NCBI RefSeq assembly: GCF_035994185.1
Contig: NZ_CP108538.1
Span: forward strand, 7,939,501 to 8,003,500
Source: Streptomyces sp. NBC_01217
GTDB lineage: Bacteria > Actinomycetota > Actinomycetes > Streptomycetales > Streptomycetaceae
DNA: 64,000 nt
Direction: 5' to 3'
Part shown: one piece after another, positions 45,690-54,944 of the stretch
How positions within the stretch are numbered: position 1 is the stretch's first letter
Layout of the letters: each line of letters opens with the position of its first letter
Program-made: the position numbers and the translations under genes
Notes under the pieces: model-generated
Told to the model about the DNA's origin: nothing
Databases searched by the model: none
Seen by the model: only the letters and a program-made list of their open reading frames with translations

Positions 45690-46664
45690 CTAAAGGGGGC
45701 GCCGGGAGACCCGCCACAGGGTGAACGCGGTGAGCACGGCGGTGGCCGCGAGCAGGACGCCCGCCCCCGTCCACTGCATGGCCGGCATCTGGTCGAAACC
45801 GAGGTATTCGACGACATTGTTGACGATGCCGTGCTCCTTGATGCAGGCGTCGGATGCCGCCTCGGTGGGCTCGGTGCAGAACCCCCAGCCGTAGAGCCGG
45901 CCGTCGGCGGAGCCGATCCAGCTGTCCAGTTCGTACGAGCCGTTCAGCCGGGCGGGCATGTCGCCGTCGAGCGGGTAGGCGAACATGCGTGACGGCGCGA
46001 GATGTACGCGCAGCTGGCCCCAGAGGACCTCGACGATCACGGCGAAGACGAACGTGACCAGCATGGACGCGAGGACCCGGCGCAGCAGCATGCCGATGGT
46101 GATGCCCGCGGCGGTCAGGAAGAGGCACAGCGCGGGCAGTACCGGACCGGTGTTGTCGAAGACCGGCCCCTCCGGCCACAGGTCGGGGAACACCGAACGG
46201 TAGGGCTTCCACCACCAGGTGAGGAACGCCGAGAGCACCACGCCGGCCACGACCGCGGCCGCGTAGCACCAGGCGAGCTTCGCCGCCAGCCAGCGGCGGC
46301 GGGACACGGACTGGGTGGTGACCAGCTGCGCGGTGCCGTGCTCCTGATCGCCCGCGATCAGCGGGGCGCCGAGGAAGACGGCGAGGATCACGGGCAGAGC
46401 GCTCAGGGCGGTGAGGGTGAGAGTGAGCGTCGTCGAGCCGATCGTCGGCTGTGTCAGCTCCTTGTCCGGCCAGCCCGCGGCTTCGAGCGTTTGGCCCATC
46501 CGGCCGCGCTGGTACGCGATCCAGGCCGCGCCGAGGACCGTCGCGGAGAGCAGGGTGAGCAGTGCGGCCCGGTGCTGACGCACGACGAGCCAGGACAGCC
46601 CGCGCAGCCGACGCGGTCCCGGCGTCCGTGCGGTCCGGGGCGGCTGGGTCAGGGTGGTGCTCAT
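45690..46664 (-). CDS. ABC-2 type transporter permease
   Basis: 324 residues with six or so helices and an extended extracytoplasmic segment of about 70 residues (after EVLWGQLRVHLAPSRMF) before the last helix. The segment LIAGDQEHGTAQLVTTQSVSRRRWLAAKL is the typical cytoplasmic coupling region. It pairs with the upstream ATPase, overlapping it by 4 bp. Role inferred from YtrA-regulated systems: export of a cell-envelope active compound or antibiotic resistance. Confidence 0.88.
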   Translation of the reverse strand: MSTTLTQPPRTARTPGPRRLRGLSWLVVRQHRAALLTLLSATVLGAAWIAYQRGRMGQTLEAAGWPDKELTQPTIGSTTLTLTLTALSALPVILAVFLGAPLIAGDQEHGTAQLVTTQSVSRRRWLAAKLAWCYAAAVVAGVVLSAFLTWWWKPYRSVFPDLWPEGPVFDNTGPVLPALCLFLTAAGITIGMLLRRVLASMLVTFVFAVIVEVLWGQLRVHLAPSRMFAYPLDGDMPARLNGSYELDSWIGSADGRLYGWGFCTEPTEAASDACIKEHGIVNNVVEYLGFDQMPAMQWTGAGVLLAATAVLTAFTLWRVSRRPL

Positions 46665-47605
46665 GAGGTGTGGATCCCTTCGGCCTCGATACGGGCACCG
46701 GGTGTGAACAACGGGGGTGCGTCCGGCGAGCGGAGGTGCGCCAGCAGCACTTCCTCCAGGCTTGGTTCGGCGACCACCCAGTCCTGCGGCAGCGGGCCGT
46801 TCGGCCGCACCAGCGCGTTGAACTGCCTGCCATGGACGCGGACTTCGATCACCGTGTGGGGGGCCAGAGCGTCGGCCGGGTTCCCGTCGGAGGCGAGTCC
46901 GGTCACCAGCGCGTGGGCCGGGACGAGCGCGTCCGCGTCACCCGCCATCCGGATCCTGCCGTCGGCGAGCACCAGCAGGTAGTCGCACATGTCCTCCAGC
47001 TCGGACAGCAGATGCGAGGACATCAGCACTGTGGTGCCGCGCTCCACCGCCTCCGACATCAGCAGGGCGCCCATGTCGTGGCGGGCCAGCGGGTCGAGGT
47101 CGGCCATCGGCTCGTCGAGCAGCAGCAGGTCCGGCCGCTTGCCGAAGGCGAGCGCGAACGCGACGCGGGTGCGCTGACCGCCGGAGAGCGTGCCGACGCG
47201 GGCATGCATCGGCACCTGGCCCGACCGTACGATCCGCTCCGCCGAGGCCATGTCCCAGCCGGGATTCAGCTCGCTGCCCATCCGCAGCGTCTCCGCCACG
47301 GTGAAGTGTTTGAACAGCGGTTTGTCCTGTCCGAGGAACGCGAATCTCGGCATCACCGCGGGATCGTCCACCGGCACGCCGAAGACGCGGAGTTCACCCT
47401 CCGTCGGCTGCACCTGACGGGTCGCGAGCCCCAACAGGGTGCTCTTCCCCGCCCCGTTGGGGCCGACGAGACCGCAGATCCGCCCGGCCGGCAGCCGGAA
47501 CGAGCAGTCGCGCAGCGCCCAGCCGCGACGGTAGCGCCTACCGAGGCCCCGGGCCTCCAGCGCCCATGCGCCGGATGCGCCCTCCGGAGTGAATGCATCT
47601 GCCAT
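46661..47605 (-). CDS. ABC transporter ATP-binding protein
   Basis: 314 residues from ATG 47605; the frame continues a little upstream only to a TTG inside the operator. Walker A GPNGAGKST, signature LSGGQRTR, Walker B LLLLDEP and switch His in SSHLLSE are intact. A roughly 90-residue C-terminal extension is typical of ABC-2 exporter ATPases. First gene of the operon with the permease and the GntR regulator. Confidence 0.93.
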   Translation of the reverse strand: MADAFTPEGASGAWALEARGLGRRYRRGWALRDCSFRLPAGRICGLVGPNGAGKSTLLGLATRQVQPTEGELRVFGVPVDDPAVMPRFAFLGQDKPLFKHFTVAETLRMGSELNPGWDMASAERIVRSGQVPMHARVGTLSGGQRTRVAFALAFGKRPDLLLLDEPMADLDPLARHDMGALLMSEAVERGTTVLMSSHLLSELEDMCDYLLVLADGRIRMAGDADALVPAHALVTGLASDGNPADALAPHTVIEVRVHGRQFNALVRPNGPLPQDWVVAEPSLEEVLLAHLRSPDAPPLFTPGARIEAEGIHTS

Positions 47606-47618
47606 GCACTTCGCCTCA

Positions 47619-47642
47619 ATTCCATTAGTCAATTAATGGAAT
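47619..47642 (-). promoter_or_regulatory. Operator for the GntR/YtrA regulator
   Basis: Perfect 9-bp arms ATTCCATTA (47619-47627) and TAATGGAAT (47634-47642) flank GTCAAT, starting 14 nt before the ABC ATPase ATG. This AT-rich island stands out from the surrounding GC-rich DNA and fits an autoregulated ABC operon. Confidence 0.75.
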
Positions 47643-47822
47643 CATGGTCCGGGCGGAGAAGGGCTGTCAAGGCGAGGTGGAACGGACCGCGCGCCGACCG
47701 GCCGAGAGGTGCCCGGAATGCGGCTGTTCGGGGTGCAGGGCGCACTACCTTCGGAGGACTGGACCATTGAACGTTCAGATGGCTCTGGCCTGGCGGTTCT
47801 TCGGCGCGTAGCGTGAGCCCGC

Positions 47823-48656
47823 ATGAAGATCCTGATCAGCGCGGACATGGAAGGCGCCACCGGCGTGACCTGGCCGGCCGATGTGCTGCCCGGCACCCCC
47901 CAGTGGGAGCGGTGCCGTTCCATGTTCACCTCCGACGTGAACGCGGCGGCGCTCGGCTTCTACGACGGCGGCGCCGACGAGGTGCTCATCAACGAGGCCC
48001 ACTGGTCCATGCGCAACCTCCTGCTGGAACAGCTGGACGACCGCGTCCAGATGCTCACCGGCAGGCACAAGTCCCTCTCCATGGTGGAAGGCGTCCAGCA
48101 CGGCGACGTCGATGCCATCGCCTTCGTCGGCTACCACACGGGAGCCGGTACGGAGGGGGTGCTCGCGCACACCTACCTCGCCAACTCCATCACCGGCGTC
48201 TGGCTGAACGGCGCCCGGGCCAGTGAGGGCCTCCTCAACGCCCATGTCGTGGCCGAGTACGGCATTCCCGTCGTCCTCGTCACCGGCGACGACCTGACCT
48301 GCGTGGACGCGGACGGGTACGCCCCCGGGGCCCGCAAGGTCGCCGTGAAGGACCATGTGTCCCGGTACGCGGCGGTGTGTCGCACCCCGGCCCGTACCGC
48401 CGCCGACATCCGCGCGGCCGCCAAGGAAGCGACCGCGCTCGCCGTGCGGCACACACCGGTGGAGGGCGGCCCCTTCACCATCGAGCTGGAGTTCGACGCC
48501 GAGCATCTGGCCGCGGCGGCCACCGTCGTCCCCGGCGTGGTGCCCAGCGGCGAGCGACGCGTCGCCTACACCAGCGCGACGATGTACGAAGGTATCCGCA
48601 CGTTCAAGGCAGTGACGACGATCGTGTCGTCCGCCGTGGAGGAACAGTATGGCTGA
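47823..48656 (+). CDS. dppA: D-aminopeptidase, peptidase family M55 (DppA-like)
   Basis: 277 residues. Zinc ligands of Bacillus DppA are conserved: Asp8 and Glu10 in SADMEG, His60 in NEAH, His105 in YHTG, Glu135, with the catalytic His at 116. The enzyme removes N-terminal D-amino acids, for example from D-Ala-D-Ala and related peptides. It is the first of four coupled peptidase genes and overlaps the M20 gene by 8 bp. GAGCCC precedes the ATG, a weak RBS. Confidence 0.9.
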   Translation: MKILISADMEGATGVTWPADVLPGTPQWERCRSMFTSDVNAAALGFYDGGADEVLINEAHWSMRNLLLEQLDDRVQMLTGRHKSLSMVEGVQHGDVDAIAFVGYHTGAGTEGVLAHTYLANSITGVWLNGARASEGLLNAHVVAEYGIPVVLVTGDDLTCVDADGYAPGARKVAVKDHVSRYAAVCRTPARTAADIRAAAKEATALAVRHTPVEGGPFTIELEFDAEHLAAAATVVPGVVPSGERRVAYTSATMYEGIRTFKAVTTIVSSAVEEQYG

Positions 48657-49992
48657 GGCGACCGAAACCCGGGAGAGCGTCGATGTGCGGGCGCTCGACG
48701 AATCGGTGACGTTCACCTCCGAACTGATCCGGATCGACACCACCAACCGCGGCGGCGGCGACTGCCGGGAACGCCCGGCCGCCGAGTACGTCGCCGAGCG
48801 GCTCGCCGACGCCGGACTGGAACCCGTCCTGCTGGAGCGCACCCCGGGGCGCACCAATGTGGTGGCCCGGATCGAGGGCACCGACCCGTCCGCCGACGCC
48901 CTGCTCGTACACGGCCACCTCGACGTCGTCCCGGCCGAGGCCGGCGACTGGACCGTGCACCCCTTCTCCGGGGAGGTCCGCGACGGTGTCGTCTGGGGGC
49001 GCGGCGCCGTCGACATGAAGAACATGGACGCGATGGTCCTGTCCGTCGTCCGGGCCTGGGCGCGGACGGGCGTCCGGCCCCGCCGCGACATCGTGATCGC
49101 GTACACCGCCGACGAGGAGGCCAGCGCCGAGGACGGCTCCGGCTTCCTCGCCGACCGGCACGCCGAACTCTTCGAAGGGTGTACGGAAGGCATCAGCGAA
49201 TCCGGCGCCTTCACCTTCCACGCCGGACCGGACATGCAGCTCTACCCGATCGCCGCCGGTGAACGCGGCACCGCCTGGCTGAAACTCACCGCGCACGGCA
49301 AGGCGGGACACGGCTCCAAGGTCAACAGGGCCAACGCGGTCAGCGCACTCGCCGCGGCCGTCGCCCGGATCGGCGGGCACGAATGGCCGGTCCGGCTCAC
49401 CCCGACCGTGCGCGCCGCGCTCACCGAGATCGCCGCACTGCACGGCATCCGCCCCGACCTCGACGCCCCCGGCTTCGACGTGGACGGACTTCTCAGCAAG
49501 CTCGGACCGGCCGCCGCTCTGGTCGAGCCGACGGTCCGCAACAGCTCCAACCCGACCATGCTGGAGGCCGGGTACAAGGTCAATGTGATCCCGGGCCACG
49601 CCACCGCCTATATCGACGGCCGGATGGTCCCCGGCGGCGAGGACGAGTTCACCGCCACCCTGGACCGGCTGACCGGACCCGATGTCGACTGGGAGTTCCA
49701 CCACCGCGAGGTCCCGCTGCAGGCCCCGGTCGACTCGCCGACCTTCGCGAAACTGCGCGCCGCCGTCGAACGCTTCGACCCGGACGGCCATGTCGTGCCT
49801 TACTGCATGTCGGGCGGCACGGACGCCAAGCAGTTCTCCCGGCTCGGCATCACCGGCTACGGCTTCTCACCACTGAAGCTGCCCGTCGGCTTCGACTACC
49901 AGGCGCTGTTCCACGGCGTCGACGAACGCGTCCCCGTCGAGTCACTGCACTTCGGCGTCCGCGTCCTCGATCACTATCTGCGCACGGCCTGA
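48649..49992 (+). CDS. M20-family metallopeptidase
   Basis: 447 residues. Metal-binding motifs are HGHLDVVPAE, RGAVDMKNM and ADEEASAEDG, with the dimerisation-domain His in HGKAGHGSKVNR, so a two-metal active site is expected. The family includes di/tripeptidases, carboxypeptidases and deacetylases. RBS GGAGG lies inside the end of dppA. Coupling to D-aminopeptidase and LD-carboxypeptidase suggests hydrolysis of small peptides from the cell wall or D-peptides. Confidence 0.92.
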   Translation: MAEATETRESVDVRALDESVTFTSELIRIDTTNRGGGDCRERPAAEYVAERLADAGLEPVLLERTPGRTNVVARIEGTDPSADALLVHGHLDVVPAEAGDWTVHPFSGEVRDGVVWGRGAVDMKNMDAMVLSVVRAWARTGVRPRRDIVIAYTADEEASAEDGSGFLADRHAELFEGCTEGISESGAFTFHAGPDMQLYPIAAGERGTAWLKLTAHGKAGHGSKVNRANAVSALAAAVARIGGHEWPVRLTPTVRAALTEIAALHGIRPDLDAPGFDVDGLLSKLGPAAALVEPTVRNSSNPTMLEAGYKVNVIPGHATAYIDGRMVPGGEDEFTATLDRLTGPDVDWEFHHREVPLQAPVDSPTFAKLRAAVERFDPDGHVVPYCMSGGTDAKQFSRLGITGYGFSPLKLPVGFDYQALFHGVDERVPVESLHFGVRVLDHYLRTA

Positions 49993-50015
49993 CCCGGAAC
50001 GGGGGGAAATCGATC

Positions 50016-52004
50016 ATGGTGTCCACAGGGGCCCACGGAACATGGCCGTCGCCGATCGACGCGCGGCTGGCCGCCTCGCACGACGGCCGTCCCGAGTACG
50101 TCGGCGTGGTCGGCGACGAGGTGTGGTGGACGGAGCCGCGCCCCGCCGAGGCGGGCCGCCGCGCCCTGATCCGCCGTCGGGCGGACGGGACGAGCAGCAG
50201 TGTGCTGCCCGCTCCCTGGAACGTACGGAGCCGGGTCATCGAGTACGGCGGACAGCCCTGGGCCGGGGCCGCACGGGCCGAGGGCGGCCCGCTGATCGTC
50301 TTCGTCGACTTCGCCGACCAGCGGCTGTATGCCTACGCCCCCGACGGGCCCGGCGAACCCCGGCCGCTCACCCCGGTCTCGGCCGTCGGCGGCGGACTGC
50401 GCTGGGTCGACCCGCAGCTCCACCTCGGCCGGGGCGAGCACGGCGAAGTGTGGTGCGTCCTGGAGGAGTTCACCGGCGAGTCGCCCACCGAACTGCGCCG
50501 GGTGATCGCCGCAGTGCCCCTGGACGGCTCGGCCGCCGACGACCGGTCGGCGGTACGCGAACTCACCGACGACAGTCACCGCTTCGTCACCGGACCGAAG
50601 CTCTCGCCCGACGGGCGGCGGGTGGCCTGGATCGCCTGGGACCATCCGCGGATGCCGTGGGACGGTACCGAGGTGATGCTCGCGGACGTCGCCGAGGACG
50701 GCACGTTCCACCACACCTGGAGCTTCGGCGGCGGCCCCGAGGAATCGGTGCCGCAGATCGAATGGGGCGCCGACGGACAGCTCATTTTCGCCAGTGACCG
50801 CAGTGGTTGGTGGAATCTGTACCGCGCCGACCCGCACCGGGGCAGGGTCGCACTCTGCCCCCGGGAGCAGGAGTTCGCCGGACCGCTGTGGAAGTTCGGC
50901 CTCAGCTGGTTCCGGCCGCTGGAGAACGGCCTGATCGCCACCGTCCACGGCCGGGGCACCACCACGCTCGGCATCCTCGACCCGCAGACCGGCGAACTCG
51001 TCGACATCGCCGGGCCCTGGACCGAATGGGCCGGGTCGCTCGCCGTGGACGGCAGCCGGGTCATCGGCATCGCCGCGAGCCCGTACACCTCCTACGAGGT
51101 CGTCGAGCTGGACACCGCGACCGGCCGCACCCGGATCATCGGCACACCGCACGAGGACGCCGTTGACCCCGCCTATTACCCGCAGCCCGAGGACCGCACC
51201 TTCACCGGGCCCGACGGCCGGGAGATCCACGCCCACATCTACCCGCCGCGCAGCCCCGACCGGACCGGCCCCGACGGCGAACTGCCGCCCTATGTGGTCT
51301 GGGCACACGGTGGCCCCACCGGCCATGCCGCACTCGTGCTCGACCTGGAGATCGCCTACTTCACCTCGCGCGGCATCGGCGTCGCCGAGGTCAACTACGG
51401 CGGCTCCACCGGCTACGGCAGGGCCTACCGCAACCGGCTGCGTGAACAGTGGGGCGTCGTCGACGTCGAGGACTGCGCGGCCGTCGCCGAGGCGCTGGCC
51501 GCCGAGGGAACGGCCGACGCCCGGCGGCTCGCCATCCGGGGCGGCAGCGCCGGCGGCTGGACCACCGCGGCCTCACTGACCGGCACGGATGTCTACGCCT
51601 GCGGCACGATCATCTACCCCATCCTCGATCTGACCGGCTGGGGCACGGACGAGACCCATGACTTCGAGTCGCAGTACCTGGAGTCCCTGGTGGGCCCGCT
51701 CGCCGAGGTCCCGGCCCGCTACGAGGAGCGCTCGCCGGTCACCCGCACCGACCGGCTGACCACCCCCTTCCTCCTGCTCCAGGGGCTCGACGACCCGATC
51801 TGCCCGCCCGTGCAGTGCGAGCGGTTCCTGGCCGAGGTCGAAGGGCGCGGCATCCCGCACGCGTATATCGCCTTCGAGGGGGAGGGGCACGGGTTCCGGC
51901 GCGCCGACACCATGATCCGCGCACTGGAGGCCGAACTCTCCCTGTACGGCCAGACGTTCGGCATCGACCGCCCCGACGTACCGCTGCTGGAGCTGAAGAA
52001 GTGA
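50016..52004 (+). CDS. Prolyl oligopeptidase-family (S9) serine peptidase
   Basis: 662 residues from ATG 50016 with GGGGGGA upstream. Residues about 30-390 form a beta-propeller (for example GPKLSPDGRRVAWIAWDHPRMPWDG). The alpha/beta hydrolase domain has nucleophile GGSAGG, Asp in LQGLDDPICP and His in EGEGHGF. It is the DPP/acylaminoacyl-peptidase type without signal peptide, so cytoplasmic. Its stop overlaps the S66 start (GTGA). Confidence 0.92.
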   Translation: MVSTGAHGTWPSPIDARLAASHDGRPEYVGVVGDEVWWTEPRPAEAGRRALIRRRADGTSSSVLPAPWNVRSRVIEYGGQPWAGAARAEGGPLIVFVDFADQRLYAYAPDGPGEPRPLTPVSAVGGGLRWVDPQLHLGRGEHGEVWCVLEEFTGESPTELRRVIAAVPLDGSAADDRSAVRELTDDSHRFVTGPKLSPDGRRVAWIAWDHPRMPWDGTEVMLADVAEDGTFHHTWSFGGGPEESVPQIEWGADGQLIFASDRSGWWNLYRADPHRGRVALCPREQEFAGPLWKFGLSWFRPLENGLIATVHGRGTTTLGILDPQTGELVDIAGPWTEWAGSLAVDGSRVIGIAASPYTSYEVVELDTATGRTRIIGTPHEDAVDPAYYPQPEDRTFTGPDGREIHAHIYPPRSPDRTGPDGELPPYVVWAHGGPTGHAALVLDLEIAYFTSRGIGVAEVNYGGSTGYGRAYRNRLREQWGVVDVEDCAAVAEALAAEGTADARRLAIRGGSAGGWTTAASLTGTDVYACGTIIYPILDLTGWGTDETHDFESQYLESLVGPLAEVPARYEERSPVTRTDRLTTPFLLLQGLDDPICPPVQCERFLAEVEGRGIPHAYIAFEGEGHGFRRADTMIRALEAELSLYGQTFGIDRPDVPLLELKK

Positions 52005-52945
52005 CCCTCGCCCCCCTGACCCGCCCCGCCCGGCTGCGCCCCGGTGCCAGGATCGCCGTCGTGTCACCGAGCGGGCCGGTGCCCGCCGACCGCCTGGACG
52101 CGGGCCTGGACGTACTGCGCGGCTGGGGTCTCGACCCCGTCGAAATGCCCCATGTGCGGGACGTGCACCCGGAGTTGGACTATCTCGCCGGTACGGACGA
52201 GGCGCGGGCCCGGGACCTCCAGGAGGCCTGGTGCGATCCGTCCGTCGACGCCGTGATCTGCGCGCGCGGCGGCTACGGCGTGCACCGCATGGTCGACCTG
52301 GTCGACTGGGCGGCGATGCGCGCGGCCGGGCCCAAGGTGTTCATCGGCTACAGCGACATCACCGTGCTCCACGAGGCGTTCGCCCAGCGCATGGGGCTCG
52401 CCACCCTGCACGGACCCATGGCCGGCACCGAGACCTTCCTCAAGGACCCGGACACCCAGGAGTCCCTGCGGGCCACCCTGTTCGAGCCCGAGTCGGTACG
52501 CACCCTGGGTCTTCCCACAGCGCGGGTGCTGGTTCCCGGCCGTGCGCGCGGTATCACCTACGGCGGCTGTGTGAGCCTGCTCGCCGCCGACATCGGCACC
52601 CCGCACGCCCGGGCGTCCGCCCGGGGCGGGCTGCTGGTGATCGAGGACACCACCGAGGATCCGTACAGCATCGACCGCATCCTCACCCAGTTGCTGAGGG
52701 CCGGGGCGCTCGACGGGGTGGCGGGGGTGGCCTGCGGCTCCTGGGCGGGCTGCGGTCCGTACGAGAAGGTGCGGGCGGTCCTCGCCGACCGGCTCGGCCC
52801 GCTCGGCGTACCCGTCGTCGAGGAGCTGGGCTTCGGGCACGGGCCGACGGCGCTCACGATTCCGCTCGGGGTGCCCGCCGCGCTGGACGCACCGGCCGAC
52901 GGCGGCCCCGCCACGCTCACCGTCGAGGTGCCCGCACTGGTCTGA
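52001..52945 (+). CDS. LD-carboxypeptidase family (S66) peptidase
   Basis: 314 residues from GTG 52001. Catalytic Ser118 in FIGYSDIT, Glu215 in LLVIEDTTEDPY and His280 in GFGHG fit the S66 triad. The family contains LdcA, which trims the terminal D-Ala from murein tetrapeptides during recycling, and MccF, which inactivates microcin C-type compounds. The D-aminopeptidase in the same operon favours the murein or D-peptide role. Confidence 0.92.
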   Translation: MTLAPLTRPARLRPGARIAVVSPSGPVPADRLDAGLDVLRGWGLDPVEMPHVRDVHPELDYLAGTDEARARDLQEAWCDPSVDAVICARGGYGVHRMVDLVDWAAMRAAGPKVFIGYSDITVLHEAFAQRMGLATLHGPMAGTETFLKDPDTQESLRATLFEPESVRTLGLPTARVLVPGRARGITYGGCVSLLAADIGTPHARASARGGLLVIEDTTEDPYSIDRILTQLLRAGALDGVAGVACGSWAGCGPYEKVRAVLADRLGPLGVPVVEELGFGHGPTALTIPLGVPAALDAPADGGPATLTVEVPALV

Positions 52946-53000
52946 ACGGCCCTGGATCACGGAGAAGTTGAGCAACCCTCAGGAAACGCGGCCCCGAGCG

Positions 53001-53030
53001 TTGACATCGCCATGACGCGTGTCACAGCAT
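53001..53030 (+). promoter_or_regulatory. Candidate promoter of the secreted hydrolase gene
   Basis: A perfect TTGACA (53001-53006) is followed after 18 nt by CAGCAT (53025-53030). Transcription would start just upstream of the palindrome at 53046-53061. Confidence 0.5.
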
Positions 53031-53045
53031 GAGCGCGGTCCAGTA

Positions 53046-53061
53046 CTTACTGGTCGGTAAG
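53046..53061. promoter_or_regulatory. TetR-type operator candidate in the 5' leader
   Basis: CTTACTGGTCGGTAAG is an imperfect palindrome (12 of 16 positions) with the TTAC-N-GTAA form common for TetR regulators. It lies 24 nt before the hydrolase start codon. Confidence 0.5.
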
Positions 53062-53084
53062 ACGCCCTCGGTGTGGAGGTCTTC

Positions 53085-54914
53085 GTGTCGCGTGCCGTTT
53101 CCCGCTCCCGCTGCCGCCCTCGGTCCGCGTACCGGACACTCTCCCGGAAGCCGCTCGTGTACATGGCCGGAGCCGCGCTCGCCGCACCGCTGGTCCTCAC
53201 CGGTGCGGCGAGCGCGACCGCCGCCGGGACCGCCCCGTACACCGTCACCCCACTGGAGTTCACCGTTCAGGCGGGCGGCCGGTCCTGCACCGTCGACGCC
53301 GACCTGTACCGTCCCGCCGGGGCCGACGCGCAGCACCCCGTCCCCGCCGTCCTCGCCACCAACGGCTTCGGCGGCAGCAAATCGGACGGCTCGACCGATG
53401 CCATCGGCAAGGCCTTCGCCTCCCTCGGCTATGTCGGCCTCGTCTACTCCGGCCTCGGCTTCGGCAAGTCCGGCTGTCTCATCACACTCGACGACCCGGC
53501 CATCGACGGCAGGGCGGCCGCCGGACTCGTCGACTTCCTCGCCGGGACGCGCGCCGCCGATGACGGCACGAAGGCCGACTTCGTCACCAAGGACGGCAAG
53601 GGCGACCCCAGGGTCGGCATGATCGGCGGCTCGTACGGCGGTGCCATCCAGATGGCCACCGCGGCCGTCGACCACCGCGTCGACGCCCTCGTACCGCTGA
53701 TCACCTGGAACGACCTGGCCTACGCGCTCGCCCCCAACAACACCGGTACGCGAAAAAGTGTTTCGTCCGACACCGCCGGTGTCTTCAAGTGGCAGTGGAC
53801 CAACGGCTTCTACCTGCTGGGGGAGGGGCAGACGCTCCTCGGCGCGAGCCTCGACCCGTCCCGGTTCGGCAGCCTCACCTGTCTGCACTTCGCACCGCGG
53901 GCCTGCGACACCATCCGGCTGCTCAACTCCGGCCGCTATCCCGCGGACAGGACCGCCGCGATGCTCGACTACGCACGCGGCGTATCACCCGTCGATTACC
54001 TCGGCGGGGTCAAGGCACCCACCCTGCTCGTACAGGGCCAGGCCGACACCCTGTTCAACCTGAACGAGGCCACCGCCACGTACAGGACCCTCAAGGCGCA
54101 GGGCACCACGGCCAAGATGATCTGGCAGGCCTGGGGGCACAGCGGCGGACAGGCGCCCGGTGAACTCGACCTGAGCCAGGGCGATCTGGAGACGAGCTAC
54201 GTCGGACAGCGCGTCCTCGCCTGGTTCGACCGCTACCTCCAGCACAGGCAGAACACCGACACCGGGCCCGAGTTCGCCTACTACCGCGACTGGAAGAGCG
54301 GCTACGGCACCGCGGCCGCCGTGCCCGCCCTCAGTCAGAAGATGTACCTCTCCGGCGACGGCAAGCTCGTCGACAACCGTTCCGAGGTCACCCGGGGCAG
54401 CCGTCAGTACGCCAACTGGCTCGTACCGACGAGCCATTCGGAGAGCTCGCTCGCCGGACTCATCGGACTGCCCGACCCCGCGCCGTACGACACCAAGGGC
54501 ACCTATCTCGGCTGGACGAGCGCCCCGCTGACCGCCGCCGTCGATGTCGTCGGCGCGCCGAAGGCCACGCTGAAGGTCGTCTCGCCGAAGACGGAGCGCG
54601 TACAGAACAGCGGGGACGCCGCAGACAAGCTCGTCCTGTTCGCCAAGGTGTACGACGTGGCGCCGGACGGCACCCGGACCCTGGTGAACCGGCTCGTCTC
54701 CCCGGTGCGCGTGCCCGACGTCACCCGTTCGTTCACCGTGCAGCTGCCGGGCATCGTGCACCGGTACGAGGCGGGGCACCGGCTCGAATTCGCGATCGCG
54801 GCGAGCGACAGCGCCTACCTCGGCAATCGCGGCATCAAGCCGGTCACAGTGGTCAGCGCCCCCGGGGACACCGGTGTGCTGGAGCTGCCGGTGGTCGGCG
54901 GCCGGGTGGAGTGA
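53085..54914 (+). CDS. Secreted CocE/NonD-family alpha/beta hydrolase (X-prolyl dipeptidyl peptidase-like, S15)
   Basis: 609 residues from GTG 53085, which has GGAGG at ideal spacing; a GTG at 53073 lacks one. A long basic N-region (RSRCRPRSAYRTLSRKP) leads into a hydrophobic stretch and Ala-x-Ala site near ASATAAG. The hydrolase domain has GGSYGGA as nucleophile motif, Asp in LLVQGQADTLFN and His in WGHSGG. A C-terminal jelly-roll domain (residues about 465-605) is typical of the family. Either a dipeptidyl peptidase or an esterase. Confidence 0.88.
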   Translation: MSRAVSRSRCRPRSAYRTLSRKPLVYMAGAALAAPLVLTGAASATAAGTAPYTVTPLEFTVQAGGRSCTVDADLYRPAGADAQHPVPAVLATNGFGGSKSDGSTDAIGKAFASLGYVGLVYSGLGFGKSGCLITLDDPAIDGRAAAGLVDFLAGTRAADDGTKADFVTKDGKGDPRVGMIGGSYGGAIQMATAAVDHRVDALVPLITWNDLAYALAPNNTGTRKSVSSDTAGVFKWQWTNGFYLLGEGQTLLGASLDPSRFGSLTCLHFAPRACDTIRLLNSGRYPADRTAAMLDYARGVSPVDYLGGVKAPTLLVQGQADTLFNLNEATATYRTLKAQGTTAKMIWQAWGHSGGQAPGELDLSQGDLETSYVGQRVLAWFDRYLQHRQNTDTGPEFAYYRDWKSGYGTAAAVPALSQKMYLSGDGKLVDNRSEVTRGSRQYANWLVPTSHSESSLAGLIGLPDPAPYDTKGTYLGWTSAPLTAAVDVVGAPKATLKVVSPKTERVQNSGDAADKLVLFAKVYDVAPDGTRTLVNRLVSPVRVPDVTRSFTVQLPGIVHRYEAGHRLEFAIAASDSAYLGNRGIKPVTVVSAPGDTGVLELPVVGGRVE

Positions 54915-54944
54915 GGCGCCGAGGACACCGCCTAGGCTGGCCGG

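Noticed and set aside
47767..47777. GAACGTTC upstream of the D-aminopeptidase gene considered as a LexA box
   Set aside because: The half-sites lack the required 4-nt spacer.
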